The position numbers and the translations under genes are program-made. The notes under the pieces were generated by a model. The model had not been told where the DNA came from, searched no databases, and worked only from the letters and a program-made list of their open reading frames with translations. Positions 8,912 through 17,972 of a stretch of DNA of 64,000 bases are shown piece by piece. The DNA is from Alphaproteobacteria bacterium (GTDB taxonomy: Bacteria; Pseudomonadota; Alphaproteobacteria; Rhodospirillales; Casp-alpha2): NCBI GenBank assembly GCA_024279135.1, contig JAJRRU010000032.1, forward strand, positions 62,001 to 126,000. The letters run 5' to 3'. Position 1 is the stretch's first letter. Every line of letters starts with the position of its first letter.

Positions 8912-9655
8912 TCAAGTTCTTTTTTCTGGTAACGGACCAAGATCGACAATGCCTTCTTTCAACATATACTCGGCAGTCTTGAGTTGCCACTCGTGGTCAA
9001 TATCCCACGCATAGACATCGTCGATAATAACCGCTCCCTTATGTTTTCCGAACCGTCCCATGCTCAGCATTGTATCCGCACGCGCAGCAAACAGATTGGA
9101 AAACTGATACGTTGCGGGTTTGGATTGACGCGTTTTTGCAGCCGCGCGTTTTTCGGGTAAAATAAATTCCCACTCACCATTTTCTTTGATAGAGGACAGG
9201 TTATACGGATGTAATCGATGATCGAGTTGGGAGAGCGTGGTCACAGAATCGATATCTGGATTTTGAGTTAACATCAAAATGGCCTGGTCAATATGCTCGG
9301 GTAAAACGAAGGGGGATGTCGGTTGAATCAAAACAACGATATCAATTTTCGCCCCCTCCTCAACCCGTAGATAATTGACCATATGTGCGACGGCCTCATC
9401 GGCTGTTGCATGGTCTGTGGCAAGATCATCCGGTCGAATATAGGGAACTCTTGCACCCCAGGTTTGCGCTATATCAGCGATTTCGGCATCATCCGTCGAA
9501 ACAAAGACCTCACTTATATGATCGGCCCGAAGCCCGGCATGAATCGCAAACGAAAGCAGCGGGCGCTCCATCAGGGGCGCGATGTTTTTTCGTGGGAATC
9601 GTTTAGACCCACCCCGGGCGGGGATAATTACGATACTTATCAGAGGCTCTGTCAT
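8912..9655 (-). CDS. Second acylneuraminate cytidylyltransferase-like protein
   Basis: A 247-residue enzyme with the CMP-sugar synthetase motif VIIPARGGSKRFPRKN near residue 9, VLIQPTSPFVLPE in the middle, and a C-terminal AVIIDDVYAWDIDHEWQ segment in which the Asp residues usually bind the metal. It should transfer CMP to a nonulosonic acid, using CTP. The RFPRKN form after the glycine-rich loop is close to PseF and LegF proteins, so it could be the pseudaminic acid cytidylyltransferase, although it lies 19 kb from pseB and next to the DapA-like and NeuB-cupin genes. The gene is 18 bases downstream of the DapA-like gene. The sugar it activates cannot be settled from the sequence. Confidence 0.82.
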   Translation of the reverse strand: MTEPLISIVIIPARGGSKRFPRKNIAPLMERPLLSFAIHAGLRADHISEVFVSTDDAEIADIAQTWGARVPYIRPDDLATDHATADEAVAHMVNYLRVEEGAKIDIVVLIQPTSPFVLPEHIDQAILMLTQNPDIDSVTTLSQLDHRLHPYNLSSIKENGEWEFILPEKRAAAKTRQSKPATYQFSNLFAARADTMLSMGRFGKHKGAVIIDDVYAWDIDHEWQLKTAEYMLKEGIVDLGPLPEKRT

Positions 9656-9672
9656 CGTTAAAATATCTGCCG

Positions 9673-10590
9673 TTATGCCAACCGGATTTCACCGCTTTCC
9701 AGATAATGGCCGTAGTCTTCATAGACCAATTCTGCGGCCCGGCGTTCTTCCGAATTCAGAGACCGGAATGGCCGAGCGCAGTGTTCCTGAATAATACCTC
9801 TAAGAGTTAACAGGTATTTTAGTTCGGCCGAACTCTCACCATTATCCTTGTATGCGCCTTTGGGAATCCGTTTGAAGAAGGACATAACTGCTTTATTCTT
9901 AGCTCGCGCTGCGCTGATGCTATCGCCCTGAATAGTATTATAGAGATCATTCATCATTTCCGGGAAGCAGGCCGCTGTACTCGTGGTACTGGCATCTGTA
10001 CCAAGGCACATGAACGAGAAGAACTGACCATCGGCAGAGCCCATAACCTGGAAATCCTCACGATCGAGTGCCAAGAATGTTTGATTAAGGCGCAAATCGA
10101 AGCCGGCGATCTTACATCCTTTTATATTAGGATGTTCGCTCAGACGCTGAGCGACTTCAAAGGGGATACCACTTGTGCGCGTTGTATTTTGATATAGCCA
10201 AATTGGAACCGGTGAATTGTCGGCTATATCACGGTACAGTGATTCAACTGCATTTCCGCTGATTTTATTATCGTAAGGAATAACATGTACGCCATCGATT
10301 TTTGAATCGCTGATCGCATCGGTGAATTCCAGTGCCTCGCGAACAGAAAATGTTCCGCCCCCGACCAGAAGATGTTGGCGACCATCATTAACCTCAGCCA
10401 TTTTTCTTGCAACTTCGACCCGCACTCTAAATGGAAGGTTCATGCCTTCACCCGCAGAGCCAAGTGCAAACATGCTCATATTATGCCCAACGAGGAACTC
10501 AATTAATTTTTCCAGCCCTGCAATGTCAGGGGATTCGTCCTGGTTCAAAGGTGTGGGAACCACCGCCATGACGCCCTTAATTTTAGTCAT
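9673..10590 (-). CDS. DapA/N-acetylneuraminate lyase family aldolase
   Basis: This 305-residue protein belongs to the pyruvate-dependent class I aldolase superfamily. The N-terminus VMAVVPTPLNQDESPD, the ALGSAGEGMNLPF loop (normally GTTGE in DapA), the WLYQNT Tyr motif and the IKGCKIAG Schiff-base Lys are all recognisable. An AGGAAG sequence lies upstream of the ATG. DapA itself is expected elsewhere in a genome and carries GTTGE, so GSAGE here argues for another substrate, such as an aldehyde sugar or a nonulosonic acid. Position between a zinc-ribbon methyltransferase and a CMP-sugar synthetase suggests a biosynthetic step rather than sugar catabolism. Function is inferred, family is firm. 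Confidence 0.78.
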   Translation of the reverse strand: MTKIKGVMAVVPTPLNQDESPDIAGLEKLIEFLVGHNMSMFALGSAGEGMNLPFRVRVEVARKMAEVNDGRQHLLVGGGTFSVREALEFTDAISDSKIDGVHVIPYDNKISGNAVESLYRDIADNSPVPIWLYQNTTRTSGIPFEVAQRLSEHPNIKGCKIAGFDLRLNQTFLALDREDFQVMGSADGQFFSFMCLGTDASTTSTAACFPEMMNDLYNTIQGDSISAARAKNKAVMSFFKRIPKGAYKDNGESSAELKYLLTLRGIIQEHCARPFRSLNSEERRAAELVYEDYGHYLESGEIRLA

Positions 10591-10623
10591 TTAGTTTCTT
10601 CCTTTTCTCAATATTAAACGTGT

Positions 10624-11622
10624 CTAGCCCAGATTTTGGGCAATTGTGATTAGCTTGTAACCCAGCTTGTTTTCATCGATGTAATCTTCCAACCCGGCGC
10701 GTAGTGATTCCGGAATACTAAACTCTTCTTCGCACAAGATATCCGGTTCGCGGTACATTGTATGGTAGCGAAGGAAGTGCTCTATTTCGTGAATTTGCGG
10801 TAAAACGGAAAATTCAACGTCAGTTTTAAAACCATTGTTCTGGAGAATTTTCGACATGGTAGCGGGTGTAAAATACCAAAGGTGAGCTCGCCCGGACACT
10901 GTCGAGTTGAGTTCGCGAGTCATCCTGATAATCAAACTGTGCCCATTCGGAACGAAGAACAGGACGTGACCATCTTTCTTCAGAACTTTCTTGATGTCAG
11001 CCAGTATACCATTGGGATCCGTCAGATGTTCAAAAACACCCCACAATGTAACCACATCAAATGTCTCGGGAGCATAACCACATTCATCCAATTTCTTGTT
11101 TTGAACAGTAAGGCCATATTCTGATCGAGCCACCTGTGCAGCGTCTGCATTCAACTCAACCCCTTCTACATCCCACCCATCGGTTCGGGCAAGATCAAGA
11201 AATTGGCCGATTGAACAACCAACATCCAGCAAATATCCTTTTTCCGGACGAAGACGTGCGAGCTCATCCAAAGCTGGTTTATATTTTTTCTCAATATTCC
11301 AGGTTTGTTCGTGTGCCTTTTTTTGGACTTTAATCCAGTGCTCGGCTGTTTTTGATTCTTTATAAATACTATCCTGAACTTCGCCGGTAAGCTGAGGGTT
11401 GACATGCAGCAATCCACAACTTCGGCATTGCACAAAATCAAAACCAGATTTTTCAAAAACCAAGGTTGAATCATCAACGTCACAAACGGGGCAATTTATT
11501 CTCTCAACCATATGGGCAAAAATTTTACCCGTTTTCGGATCAATAAAACGCTGCGCCTCTTCATGCTTGATCTTCAGGAATGCTTCACGGTCCTTGTCCA
11601 TGAAGCCAAAAACTTTACCCAA
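10624..11622 (-). CDS. Class I SAM methyltransferase with N-terminal zinc-ribbon
   Basis: The protein has 332 residues from a TTG start. The TTG is chosen because a strong ribosome binding site (GGGAGGA) lies six to seven bases before it, while the first ATG (11601) is too far downstream. Residues 44-69 contain two CxxC pairs (CPVC and CRSC) followed by GLLHVNP, a zinc-ribbon found in sugar methyltransferases. The SAM site is YLLDVGCSIGQFLDLA, followed by VVTLWGVFEHLTDP. It would methylate a sugar or lipid-linked intermediate. It follows the NeuB-cupin gene by 38 bases, so it may act on the same product. The acceptor is unknown. Confidence 0.78.
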   Translation of the reverse strand: MGKVFGFMDKDREAFLKIKHEEAQRFIDPKTGKIFAHMVERINCPVCDVDDSTLVFEKSGFDFVQCRSCGLLHVNPQLTGEVQDSIYKESKTAEHWIKVQKKAHEQTWNIEKKYKPALDELARLRPEKGYLLDVGCSIGQFLDLARTDGWDVEGVELNADAAQVARSEYGLTVQNKKLDECGYAPETFDVVTLWGVFEHLTDPNGILADIKKVLKKDGHVLFFVPNGHSLIIRMTRELNSTVSGRAHLWYFTPATMSKILQNNGFKTDVEFSVLPQIHEIEHFLRYHTMYREPDILCEEEFSIPESLRAGLEDYIDENKLGYKLITIAQNLG

Positions 11623-11660
11623 AGTGTTCCTCCCTGATCAACGGTGTCATAAAATCTGGA

Positions 11661-13214
11661 TTACGCATCATTTTCCTCAATATCATCCGAGTGTGTTGTT
11701 TGAAACCGACCCCAATGATCGACAATAGTTTTTCGATCTTCACGTGCCATTTCACTAATACTCTTATCCTTATAAACTGAATCATTGTCGTAGTGTGTCG
11801 TCGACACTTCTTCAAAGATACAACCTGTTTTCGTTGAGAAGCTGTGCCAGACACCCGGCTGGATCAAGCACGTTTGACCAGGCCGCAAAATTCTTTCGTG
11901 GCCATCGATGTAAACACTGACCTCACCATGCAAAACCTGAAACGTTTCTTCCTTGCGTTTATGAAAATGTGCCGGATGTTTTTGGTTCGGCAACTGGACA
12001 ATAATTTTCTTGCAGTAACTTCTGTTGATACAGTTGATAATGACAGCCCCCACCTCACGAAAACGAGCCATGCCATAGTGATGCGAATATTCAACCTCAA
12101 AATCACTATTCAATGGAATCCTGGCCTCGTTCAAAAGGGCTTTGATGTCATGCAGGGCATTCTTCAGATGGGAATGCTCGGGGACTTCAGGCAATTGAAT
12201 GGCTGTTCCAGCCAAGGCCTCATCCGAATTGATCGCCGCATTAGCAATTGTCCCGTCTTTCCATTCACTGGAAGAAAGCTGACCGTCATTACAGGGCATT
12301 GAAAAATACACCTGATCACGTTCAATGATGGCACCCTTCTTTATAGCCTTCTTCGCATATACACCGCGTTTCAGGCCGTTGATCGCGTCTATTTCTAACT
12401 GAGTTGACGCGGGTCTGCTATCATCCCCACACAGTACACGTGCCTTCTGGTAACCACTGATCCAGCCATCAACCTGTTCAGGGGTTGAAGAATAACCATT
12501 CAGCGTAATTGTATCTGTATTAATACCAACATGGCGTTCAAACATACGCGCACCTTTGGCAAAAGAAATCTGAACAGGTACGGTATCATTGGGGTCTTCG
12601 TGGGTAGACCAGCCGATAGTAATCGCAGGATACCGCTTTATAAGCTGATCAATCTGGTTGAGCTGGCACCTCTCATCGGGCGTTGGATAAATCGATACAC
12701 AGTGCATGATCGCGTAGTCTACGCCGCGATGATCAAAAAAGCTGACCAGATCGTCAATTTCAGCAATACTAAGCCCGCCCGTGGAGAATATAACGGGAAG
12801 GTTTGCATCTGCAATTTCTTCCAAAAGGGGCCAGTCACGTGCTGAACAACTCGCGACTTTCAGGATATCGAAACCCATATCGACAATAATACCGACGGAC
12901 TCTTCATCAAATGGGGTGCATGCAGCGAGCAAACCATTCTTGCGGACTTCATCCAATAAAACCTGGCAGTCTGCTCGCGATAATCGCGTAGAAAGAAAGC
13001 GTGGTATATGCTTGTTGTCACTATTTTCCTTATGAGAGGGGTGAATAAAAGTGTCAAGTTGCCGAAACTGGAACTTGAATACCCCTCGGATTTTTTGGGC
13101 GTTCGCTACCTTGCTGACTTCGTTGATTATATTTTTGCCATGTTCGATACTGCCTTGGTGATTGTTGGCGAGATCAAACACAAAAATGTCGTTAAAGTTA
13201 AATAAGCTTTCCAT
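11661..13214 (-). CDS. NeuB/SpsE-family synthase fused to a C-terminal cupin
   Basis: A 518-residue fusion. The ATG at 13214 is chosen because AGGA lies seven bases upstream and homology begins directly after it; the open frame itself extends another 52 codons. Residues 7-270 are a NeuB-type barrel: FDLANNHQGS, FKFQF, ACTPFDEESVGI, LKVASCSARDWPLLEEIA, FSTGGL. The metal-site His residues appear as H205 in GWSTHED, where NeuB has SDH, and H228 in MFERHVG. Residues 283-340 look like a SAF domain. Residues 375-480 are a cupin with HPAHFHKRKEE and a second His in PGVWHSF. The fusion suggests a PEP-condensing enzyme joined to a sugar epimerase/isomerase or binding module. It is followed by the methyltransferase, aldolase and cytidylyltransferase genes. 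The product is unknown. Confidence 0.85.
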   Translation of the reverse strand: MESLFNFNDIFVFDLANNHQGSIEHGKNIINEVSKVANAQKIRGVFKFQFRQLDTFIHPSHKENSDNKHIPRFLSTRLSRADCQVLLDEVRKNGLLAACTPFDEESVGIIVDMGFDILKVASCSARDWPLLEEIADANLPVIFSTGGLSIAEIDDLVSFFDHRGVDYAIMHCVSIYPTPDERCQLNQIDQLIKRYPAITIGWSTHEDPNDTVPVQISFAKGARMFERHVGINTDTITLNGYSSTPEQVDGWISGYQKARVLCGDDSRPASTQLEIDAINGLKRGVYAKKAIKKGAIIERDQVYFSMPCNDGQLSSSEWKDGTIANAAINSDEALAGTAIQLPEVPEHSHLKNALHDIKALLNEARIPLNSDFEVEYSHHYGMARFREVGAVIINCINRSYCKKIIVQLPNQKHPAHFHKRKEETFQVLHGEVSVYIDGHERILRPGQTCLIQPGVWHSFSTKTGCIFEEVSTTHYDNDSVYKDKSISEMAREDRKTIVDHWGRFQTTHSDDIEENDA

Positions 13215-13254
13215 AGAGCAATCCTGGTTGTTTGACGTGTTGGTTGCGGTCAGG

Positions 13255-14352
13255 TCAACGTACCGAAATAGCGTCGGTGACATAACCCTGAGTGTAATCA
13301 ATATAGGCAATTTTATTGGTTGATGCGGAGCGGTGCGCTGCGCAAATGACCAACATCGTATCCATTCCACGGTTTAGTGAAATAGGCGAGTCGGAAACTT
13401 CTCCCCGTAATACCGCAGCGATATGCTTCAATTCGAGGATGAAATCATCGGGTCGGGTTTTGGAAAAGTCTTCATCACCACTCATGCCATTTGCGTCCTG
13501 CCAACAAACGGCGTCCTGTCCTGGGTGGCGGTTACAATACCATTCAACGTGCCCGTTTTCTCCTTGCAGGCGGGCCCATTTCCTTGGGGGTTGTGTGATA
13601 ACGTCCTGAACAATACGGCCGACCAAACCTGACTCTGTTTTAACATTTAACAGACACAGGCGGTCATAATCGACGACACCGTCTGAAACATATTCAATTG
13701 TTGCGGAAACTTCTGTAATGCGGCCAGCACCAATCTGGTGGGCAAAGTGCTGCCACATATTAATCCCGTGAGAATGCTCACCACAGGCACCACCACCTCG
13801 TTTCCAATACCCCAGATAAGAATCCTTGGGTCCATCAAGCCATGGGTGGGCGTTAAAAATACCACCCCAATGCTCGCGGATTTCCACGTCCAGCGTTAGC
13901 GCCGTTCCGATGGTTCCAGCCTGTATCATCTCACCCGCTCGGCAACTGGCATCCCCGATAATATGATCATAGCCAATGAAGCAGGCAACGCCGGCACTTT
14001 TCGCGGCATCAACCAATTCCTGCGCACCTTCCATTCCTGTTCCAGAGACAGGTTTTTCAATCAAAACAGCTTTGGGGTTTTCCGCAACAGCCTCAATAGC
14101 CAGTGGTATATGAGAATCCGGTGGAGTGCCGATAAAGATCAGATCAAACCCGCCCTTTGGTGCATCTTTGGATTCAAAGAGCTGAATTGCCTCATCCCAT
14201 TGACCATAACGTGATGGGTAAATATCGTTTTTTGTGCGTTCCAGCGCATCTGGGTCAATATCACAGATTGTAACAGACCATCCCAATGCTCGACTGGCAT
14301 TAGCCAGATGATTTCCGATTGATCCCGCACCAATAATTTTTACGTTATACAT
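13255..14352 (-). CDS. Gfo/Idh/MocA family NAD(P)-dependent oxidoreductase
   Basis: A 365-residue sugar oxidoreductase. The N-terminal Rossmann motif is VKIIGAGSIGNHL, and AVLIEKPVSGTG is the family's EKP motif, which places the catalytic Lys. GGGACGEHSHGINMWQHF corresponds to the active-site helix containing the general acid-base His. The coding region ends 40 bases before the NeuB-cupin start. It may oxidise or reduce a nucleotide sugar or free sugar that is then condensed with PEP by that enzyme. A second family member is encoded at 22231-23208 next to pseudaminic acid genes. The substrate is not predictable. Confidence 0.82.
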   Translation of the reverse strand: MYNVKIIGAGSIGNHLANASRALGWSVTICDIDPDALERTKNDIYPSRYGQWDEAIQLFESKDAPKGGFDLIFIGTPPDSHIPLAIEAVAENPKAVLIEKPVSGTGMEGAQELVDAAKSAGVACFIGYDHIIGDASCRAGEMIQAGTIGTALTLDVEIREHWGGIFNAHPWLDGPKDSYLGYWKRGGGACGEHSHGINMWQHFAHQIGAGRITEVSATIEYVSDGVVDYDRLCLLNVKTESGLVGRIVQDVITQPPRKWARLQGENGHVEWYCNRHPGQDAVCWQDANGMSGDEDFSKTRPDDFILELKHIAAVLRGEVSDSPISLNRGMDTMLVICAAHRSASTNKIAYIDYTQGYVTDAISVR

Positions 14353-14419
14353 TCATTGCTTCTTTCATTGCGAATTAAGACAGGCTTTAAGCCACTGCAT
14401 ATTGATCTGTGAGCAACCA

Positions 14420-16177
14420 CTATGGCGTGGCGTTCATGGTGCCTTTTGTATAATGCTTTTCGACCTTATGAATACATCCATCTTTTAATTTGTAAACAGA
14501 ATCCGCCGCCGATAAAAGGGCCGGTTGATGGGTTGAAGCCACAATTGTGACATGCCCCTTCAATTTACATAAAGCCAGACAAATTTCACGTTCCGCTTCC
14601 GGGTCTAGCGCAGCAGTAACCTCATCCAGAAGCAAGAGAGACGGCTGGCGGACCAAAGCACGGGCAAGAGAAATTCTCTGTCTTTGCCCGCCAGAAAACC
14701 TGGTGCCACCTTCACCTACAACCGTTTCCAATCCATCGGGCAAGTCATTAATAAAGTCCCAGGCACTTGCATCTTTAATTGCAGTCTCCACTTGTTGCCG
14801 CGAAATATCGGGGTCCCCCAAGGTGATATTGGCCAGTAAAGTATCGTGAAAGAGCAGCAGCTCCTGTGCTACATAGCCCGTGCGGCCACGCCATGCACCG
14901 ATATCCATGTCTTCAATGGGAACATCGTCGACTTTAAATGAACCGGAAAGATGCGGCGTCAGCCCACACAACATATCAAGAATTGTGGTTTTTCCTGCCC
15001 CTGACGAGCCAGACAAACAAATAAATTCACCCGCCGAAATATCTATATTTACATCTTTCAGAATGCTGATGCCATCATACCCCAGAGAAATATTTTGCAA
15101 CCTGATTTTATGATCCAGGGTGGGCTGTTTCAGCCCGCTCCACTTTTCACCCATTGCCTCGGCGCGGTCGATAGAACTTCGAACATGATGAAAAGCTGGT
15201 GTTACACTCACCAGGCTTTGATGAGAATTTTGAATTGAACCGATGTGCTGAATCATTCGTACAAGAACGAGGCCCAACGTAATCACTTGCGCAAGTTCGA
15301 GGTTCCAATATTCAATAAATACAAAAAGCATAGTGAACAAGACCGCAAGTTTTATAATCTCCTGGAACGCGCTCATCCCCTGTTTCAACAGGGCCAGAAC
15401 AACATCATTTCTTTGCAAGAATGCTGTATCTTTCAGTAATAATGCCGCACCGCGATTCTCGGCATTCATAGCTTTAAGCGTCTTCATATTTTTCAGGCTT
15501 TCGACAAAGCGCGCCGTCATCGTCGACGTGACATTCGTCCTTTCAGCCCCGGCACGTTTGGTTAACCGAATGATCCAGTGAAGACCCACGATGCTCCCAA
15601 ACCCAACTACGGCACCTATTAACATGGCTTGCCAGGAAAGCAGCAATGCAATAGAGCCAAAAATTGTGGCTTGTATGATCGCGGAAAATATCTTGCAAAT
15701 TGTTATCACTGCTGTGCGGGCGCGGTTTACTTCCATCACGAGGGCATTGGCAGCCACACCTGAGCTTTGGGTCACGAAAAAATGCCACCGGGCATTTACA
15801 AAAGCATTAACGATCGATGCTCGCATATCGGCAGCTACCAAAGATGAAAGCCGGGTTGCATAAACCATGACAATAAAAACAAGACCAATTTTTATCATTA
15901 GCAGAGCACCGACAAAAACCAGTATGGGTCCGATAGACAATGTAAATCCAAAGAGGTTTTGCACCCCATCGAATAAAACATCAAACGGGTATGGCAGAGA
16001 CGTTGCACCGCCAGTCATCTCGCTCAGAAGCGGGAGGACAGCAGCGACCCCCAATCCTTCAGCCAATCCTGCCAAAATCAGGCCGAGCAAGCACAGCCCG
16101 AGCTTCATTGGGTAACGACCTATGAAATACTTAATCAGCGTCCATTCACTTTGGTATTCGCTTGACAGTGTCGACAT
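14420..16177 (-). CDS. ABC transporter, fused permease and ATPase (MsbA-like exporter)
   Basis: An exporter half-transporter of 585 residues from the ATG at 16177; a TTG at 16201 would add eight residues. The first 320 residues hold about five or six hydrophobic segments. The C-terminal ATPase has Walker A (LSGSSGAGKTT), the Q-loop (YVAQELLLF), the signature FSGGQRQRISLARAL and Walker B (LLLLDEVTAALD). Such homodimers flip lipid-linked sugars or glycolipids across the inner membrane, as MsbA or PglK do. It is the only clear ABC exporter in the window and lies between pseI and the NeuB-cupin group, so a lipid-linked glycan is the likely cargo. Confidence 0.83.
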   Translation of the reverse strand: MSTLSSEYQSEWTLIKYFIGRYPMKLGLCLLGLILAGLAEGLGVAAVLPLLSEMTGGATSLPYPFDVLFDGVQNLFGFTLSIGPILVFVGALLMIKIGLVFIVMVYATRLSSLVAADMRASIVNAFVNARWHFFVTQSSGVAANALVMEVNRARTAVITICKIFSAIIQATIFGSIALLLSWQAMLIGAVVGFGSIVGLHWIIRLTKRAGAERTNVTSTMTARFVESLKNMKTLKAMNAENRGAALLLKDTAFLQRNDVVLALLKQGMSAFQEIIKLAVLFTMLFVFIEYWNLELAQVITLGLVLVRMIQHIGSIQNSHQSLVSVTPAFHHVRSSIDRAEAMGEKWSGLKQPTLDHKIRLQNISLGYDGISILKDVNIDISAGEFICLSGSSGAGKTTILDMLCGLTPHLSGSFKVDDVPIEDMDIGAWRGRTGYVAQELLLFHDTLLANITLGDPDISRQQVETAIKDASAWDFINDLPDGLETVVGEGGTRFSGGQRQRISLARALVRQPSLLLLDEVTAALDPEAEREICLALCKLKGHVTIVASTHQPALLSAADSVYKLKDGCIHKVEKHYTKGTMNATP

Positions 16178-16234
16178 CGTATTAACATGCACCTTATTCA
16201 AATAAATTCATGGCAGACATCAAAGCCCTGACTT

Positions 16235-17287
16235 TCAGGCCTGACCACCCGCCACATCATCCCAACTTAATGGTGAACCGTATTCAATATCCCGAGTAGC
16301 AAACCGCCCCAGCAGGTCAGGAAAATATTTCGGCAATAACCCATGCCCAGGTCGAATAATCCGAATATTGTCAGAACTGAAGGCTTCTCCGGCATTTATA
16401 TGCCTGGTTGCAAATACTGACCGGCGGAAACGGACATTACCCTTTTCACCTTTTGTTCGAGAGTAATTTACCGAACCAATTGCAGCCCATGCCGTATGAC
16501 AGTCTTCAACCAACGTTGCCAGTTCTTCGGGCTCGAGTGAAAACGCACTATCAGGCCCGCCATCAGACCTTCGCATGGTGACATGCTTTTCAATGACCGT
16601 AGCTCCCAAAGCAACGGCTGCAACTGATGCTACATTACCAAGTGTATGATCTGACAGGCCAATTTCCACACCATAACGCTGTCGCATATCAGCCATTGTC
16701 TGCAAATTAATCTCACCGGGTAATGCGGGATAACTGCTGACACAATGGAGCAGCATCAGTTGATCACAGCCACCAGACTTCGCCGTTTCAACGGCTTGTG
16801 TTATTTCTTCTATATTCGCCATACCCGTCGACATGATGACCGGTTTTTTCGTTTTTGCTACATAAGCGATCAATGGCAGATGAGTTAATTCAAACGATGC
16901 AATTTTGTAGGCTGGCACTTGCATGTCTTCAAGAAAATCGACGGCGGTTTCATCGAATGGCGTGCTGAAAACAGTAATACCCAGTTCCCGGCCCTTTTCA
17001 AATAACTTAGAATGCCATTCCCATGGTGTGGCGGCTTCCTTATACAGATCATATAAAGAGTATCCTGCCCATAGCCCGTCATTAATTTGAAACTCCGGCC
17101 TGTCGCATGCAATGGTCATAGTGTCGGCACTATATGTTTGTAATTTAATCGCATCAGCACCAGCCTCTGCGCTGGCTTCCATAATTGCAAATGCCTGTTC
17201 AATATTGCCATTATGGTTCGCTGAAAGTTCGGCGATAATATAGGGAGGTTCCTCAGAACATATTGTCCGCCCGGAAATACGCATCAT
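16235..17287 (-). CDS. pseI: Pseudaminic acid synthase
   Basis: The protein has 350 residues from the ATG at 17287, which overlaps the previous TGA by one base (TGATG). PseI condenses PEP with 6-deoxy-AltdiNAc. It has the NeuB-family barrel (IIAELSANHNGN, IKLQTYSADTMTI, FSTPFDETAVDFLE, YKIASFELTHLPLI, SDHTLG, IEKHVT) and the features that separate PseI from NeuB: KLQTYSADTMT near residue 50, ATPWEWH, and MRRSDGGPDSAFSLEPEE. A C-terminal SAF domain (FATRHINAGEAFSSDNIRIIRPGHG) completes it. Together with pseB, pseC and the PseG-GNAT fusion this supports a pseudaminic acid pathway. Confidence 0.92.
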   Translation of the reverse strand: MMRISGRTICSEEPPYIIAELSANHNGNIEQAFAIMEASAEAGADAIKLQTYSADTMTIACDRPEFQINDGLWAGYSLYDLYKEAATPWEWHSKLFEKGRELGITVFSTPFDETAVDFLEDMQVPAYKIASFELTHLPLIAYVAKTKKPVIMSTGMANIEEITQAVETAKSGGCDQLMLLHCVSSYPALPGEINLQTMADMRQRYGVEIGLSDHTLGNVASVAAVALGATVIEKHVTMRRSDGGPDSAFSLEPEELATLVEDCHTAWAAIGSVNYSRTKGEKGNVRFRRSVFATRHINAGEAFSSDNIRIIRPGHGLLPKYFPDLLGRFATRDIEYGSPLSWDDVAGGQA

Positions 17288-17970
17288 CAAATGATCTCCC
17301 GAACAACCGCGAAGGCTTCTGCCGCATGGATCCCGACGGACGATCCGCGGACACGAGCCAATGCAGCAACCGCTTCTAATGAACGGGCGTGTGGAAATGG
17401 TCGCATCTCCTGTTCATAAGCCTCAAGGGCAGCTATTTTTTTATCCATAGTTTCAGAAATATCGATCCAGCGATTTGGCCGGAAATCACAATCGTTGTTA
17501 TCCCAACCGGTACTTGAAAGTGTTTCAAAACAGTAGATCGCCCTTACAGAAGATCCCGGAAGAGGGCGGCAGGCCGTCATGGCCGCTGTACTGACAATAC
17601 GGTGATCGATATTCAGATCACCAGAATAATGCGTATAAACAATGTCAGGCTGAATGTCTTCTACAATAACCTCAATGGGCTTAACCACATCCAAAAGCGA
17701 CAGACTATCCAGGCGGTTATCTGGTAATCCTAAAAAGACAGGTTTCTCGGCACCAAGAATCGCAGCGGCTTTACCTGCCGAGCGGGACAAGTCATTTATT
17801 TCTTCGGAGCGCGCATCCCGGTTCCGGTCGTCATCCCTTGATGTAGCACCTTCTGCTACAATCAGGATATGGACGACATCACCCTCTTTTGTGTGTCGAG
17901 CAAGCGTGCCGCCACAGCCGAGAATTTCATCATCAGGATGAGCCGCTATTACCAAAACTTTTTTTGACAT
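17287..17970 (-). CDS. PIG-L family N-deacetylase
   Basis: This 227-residue protein starts with the family's metal-binding motif KVLVIAAHPDDEILGCGGT; His-Pro-Asp-Asp-Glu provides zinc ligands. The second His-containing motif is YTHYSGDLNIDHRIV. PIG-L/LmbE enzymes remove N-acetyl groups from GlcNAc-type sugars. The gene lies between a formyltransferase-like gene (2-base gap) and pseI (1-base overlap), so its likely substrate is an acetamido sugar of the nonulosonic acid pathway. Deacetylation followed by another acylation would give a differently decorated sugar. The coupling is seen; the pathway role is inferred. Confidence 0.85.
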   Translation of the reverse strand: MSKKVLVIAAHPDDEILGCGGTLARHTKEGDVVHILIVAEGATSRDDDRNRDARSEEINDLSRSAGKAAAILGAEKPVFLGLPDNRLDSLSLLDVVKPIEVIVEDIQPDIVYTHYSGDLNIDHRIVSTAAMTACRPLPGSSVRAIYCFETLSSTGWDNNDCDFRPNRWIDISETMDKKIAALEAYEQEMRPFPHARSLEAVAALARVRGSSVGIHAAEAFAVVREII

Positions 17971-17972
17971 TT

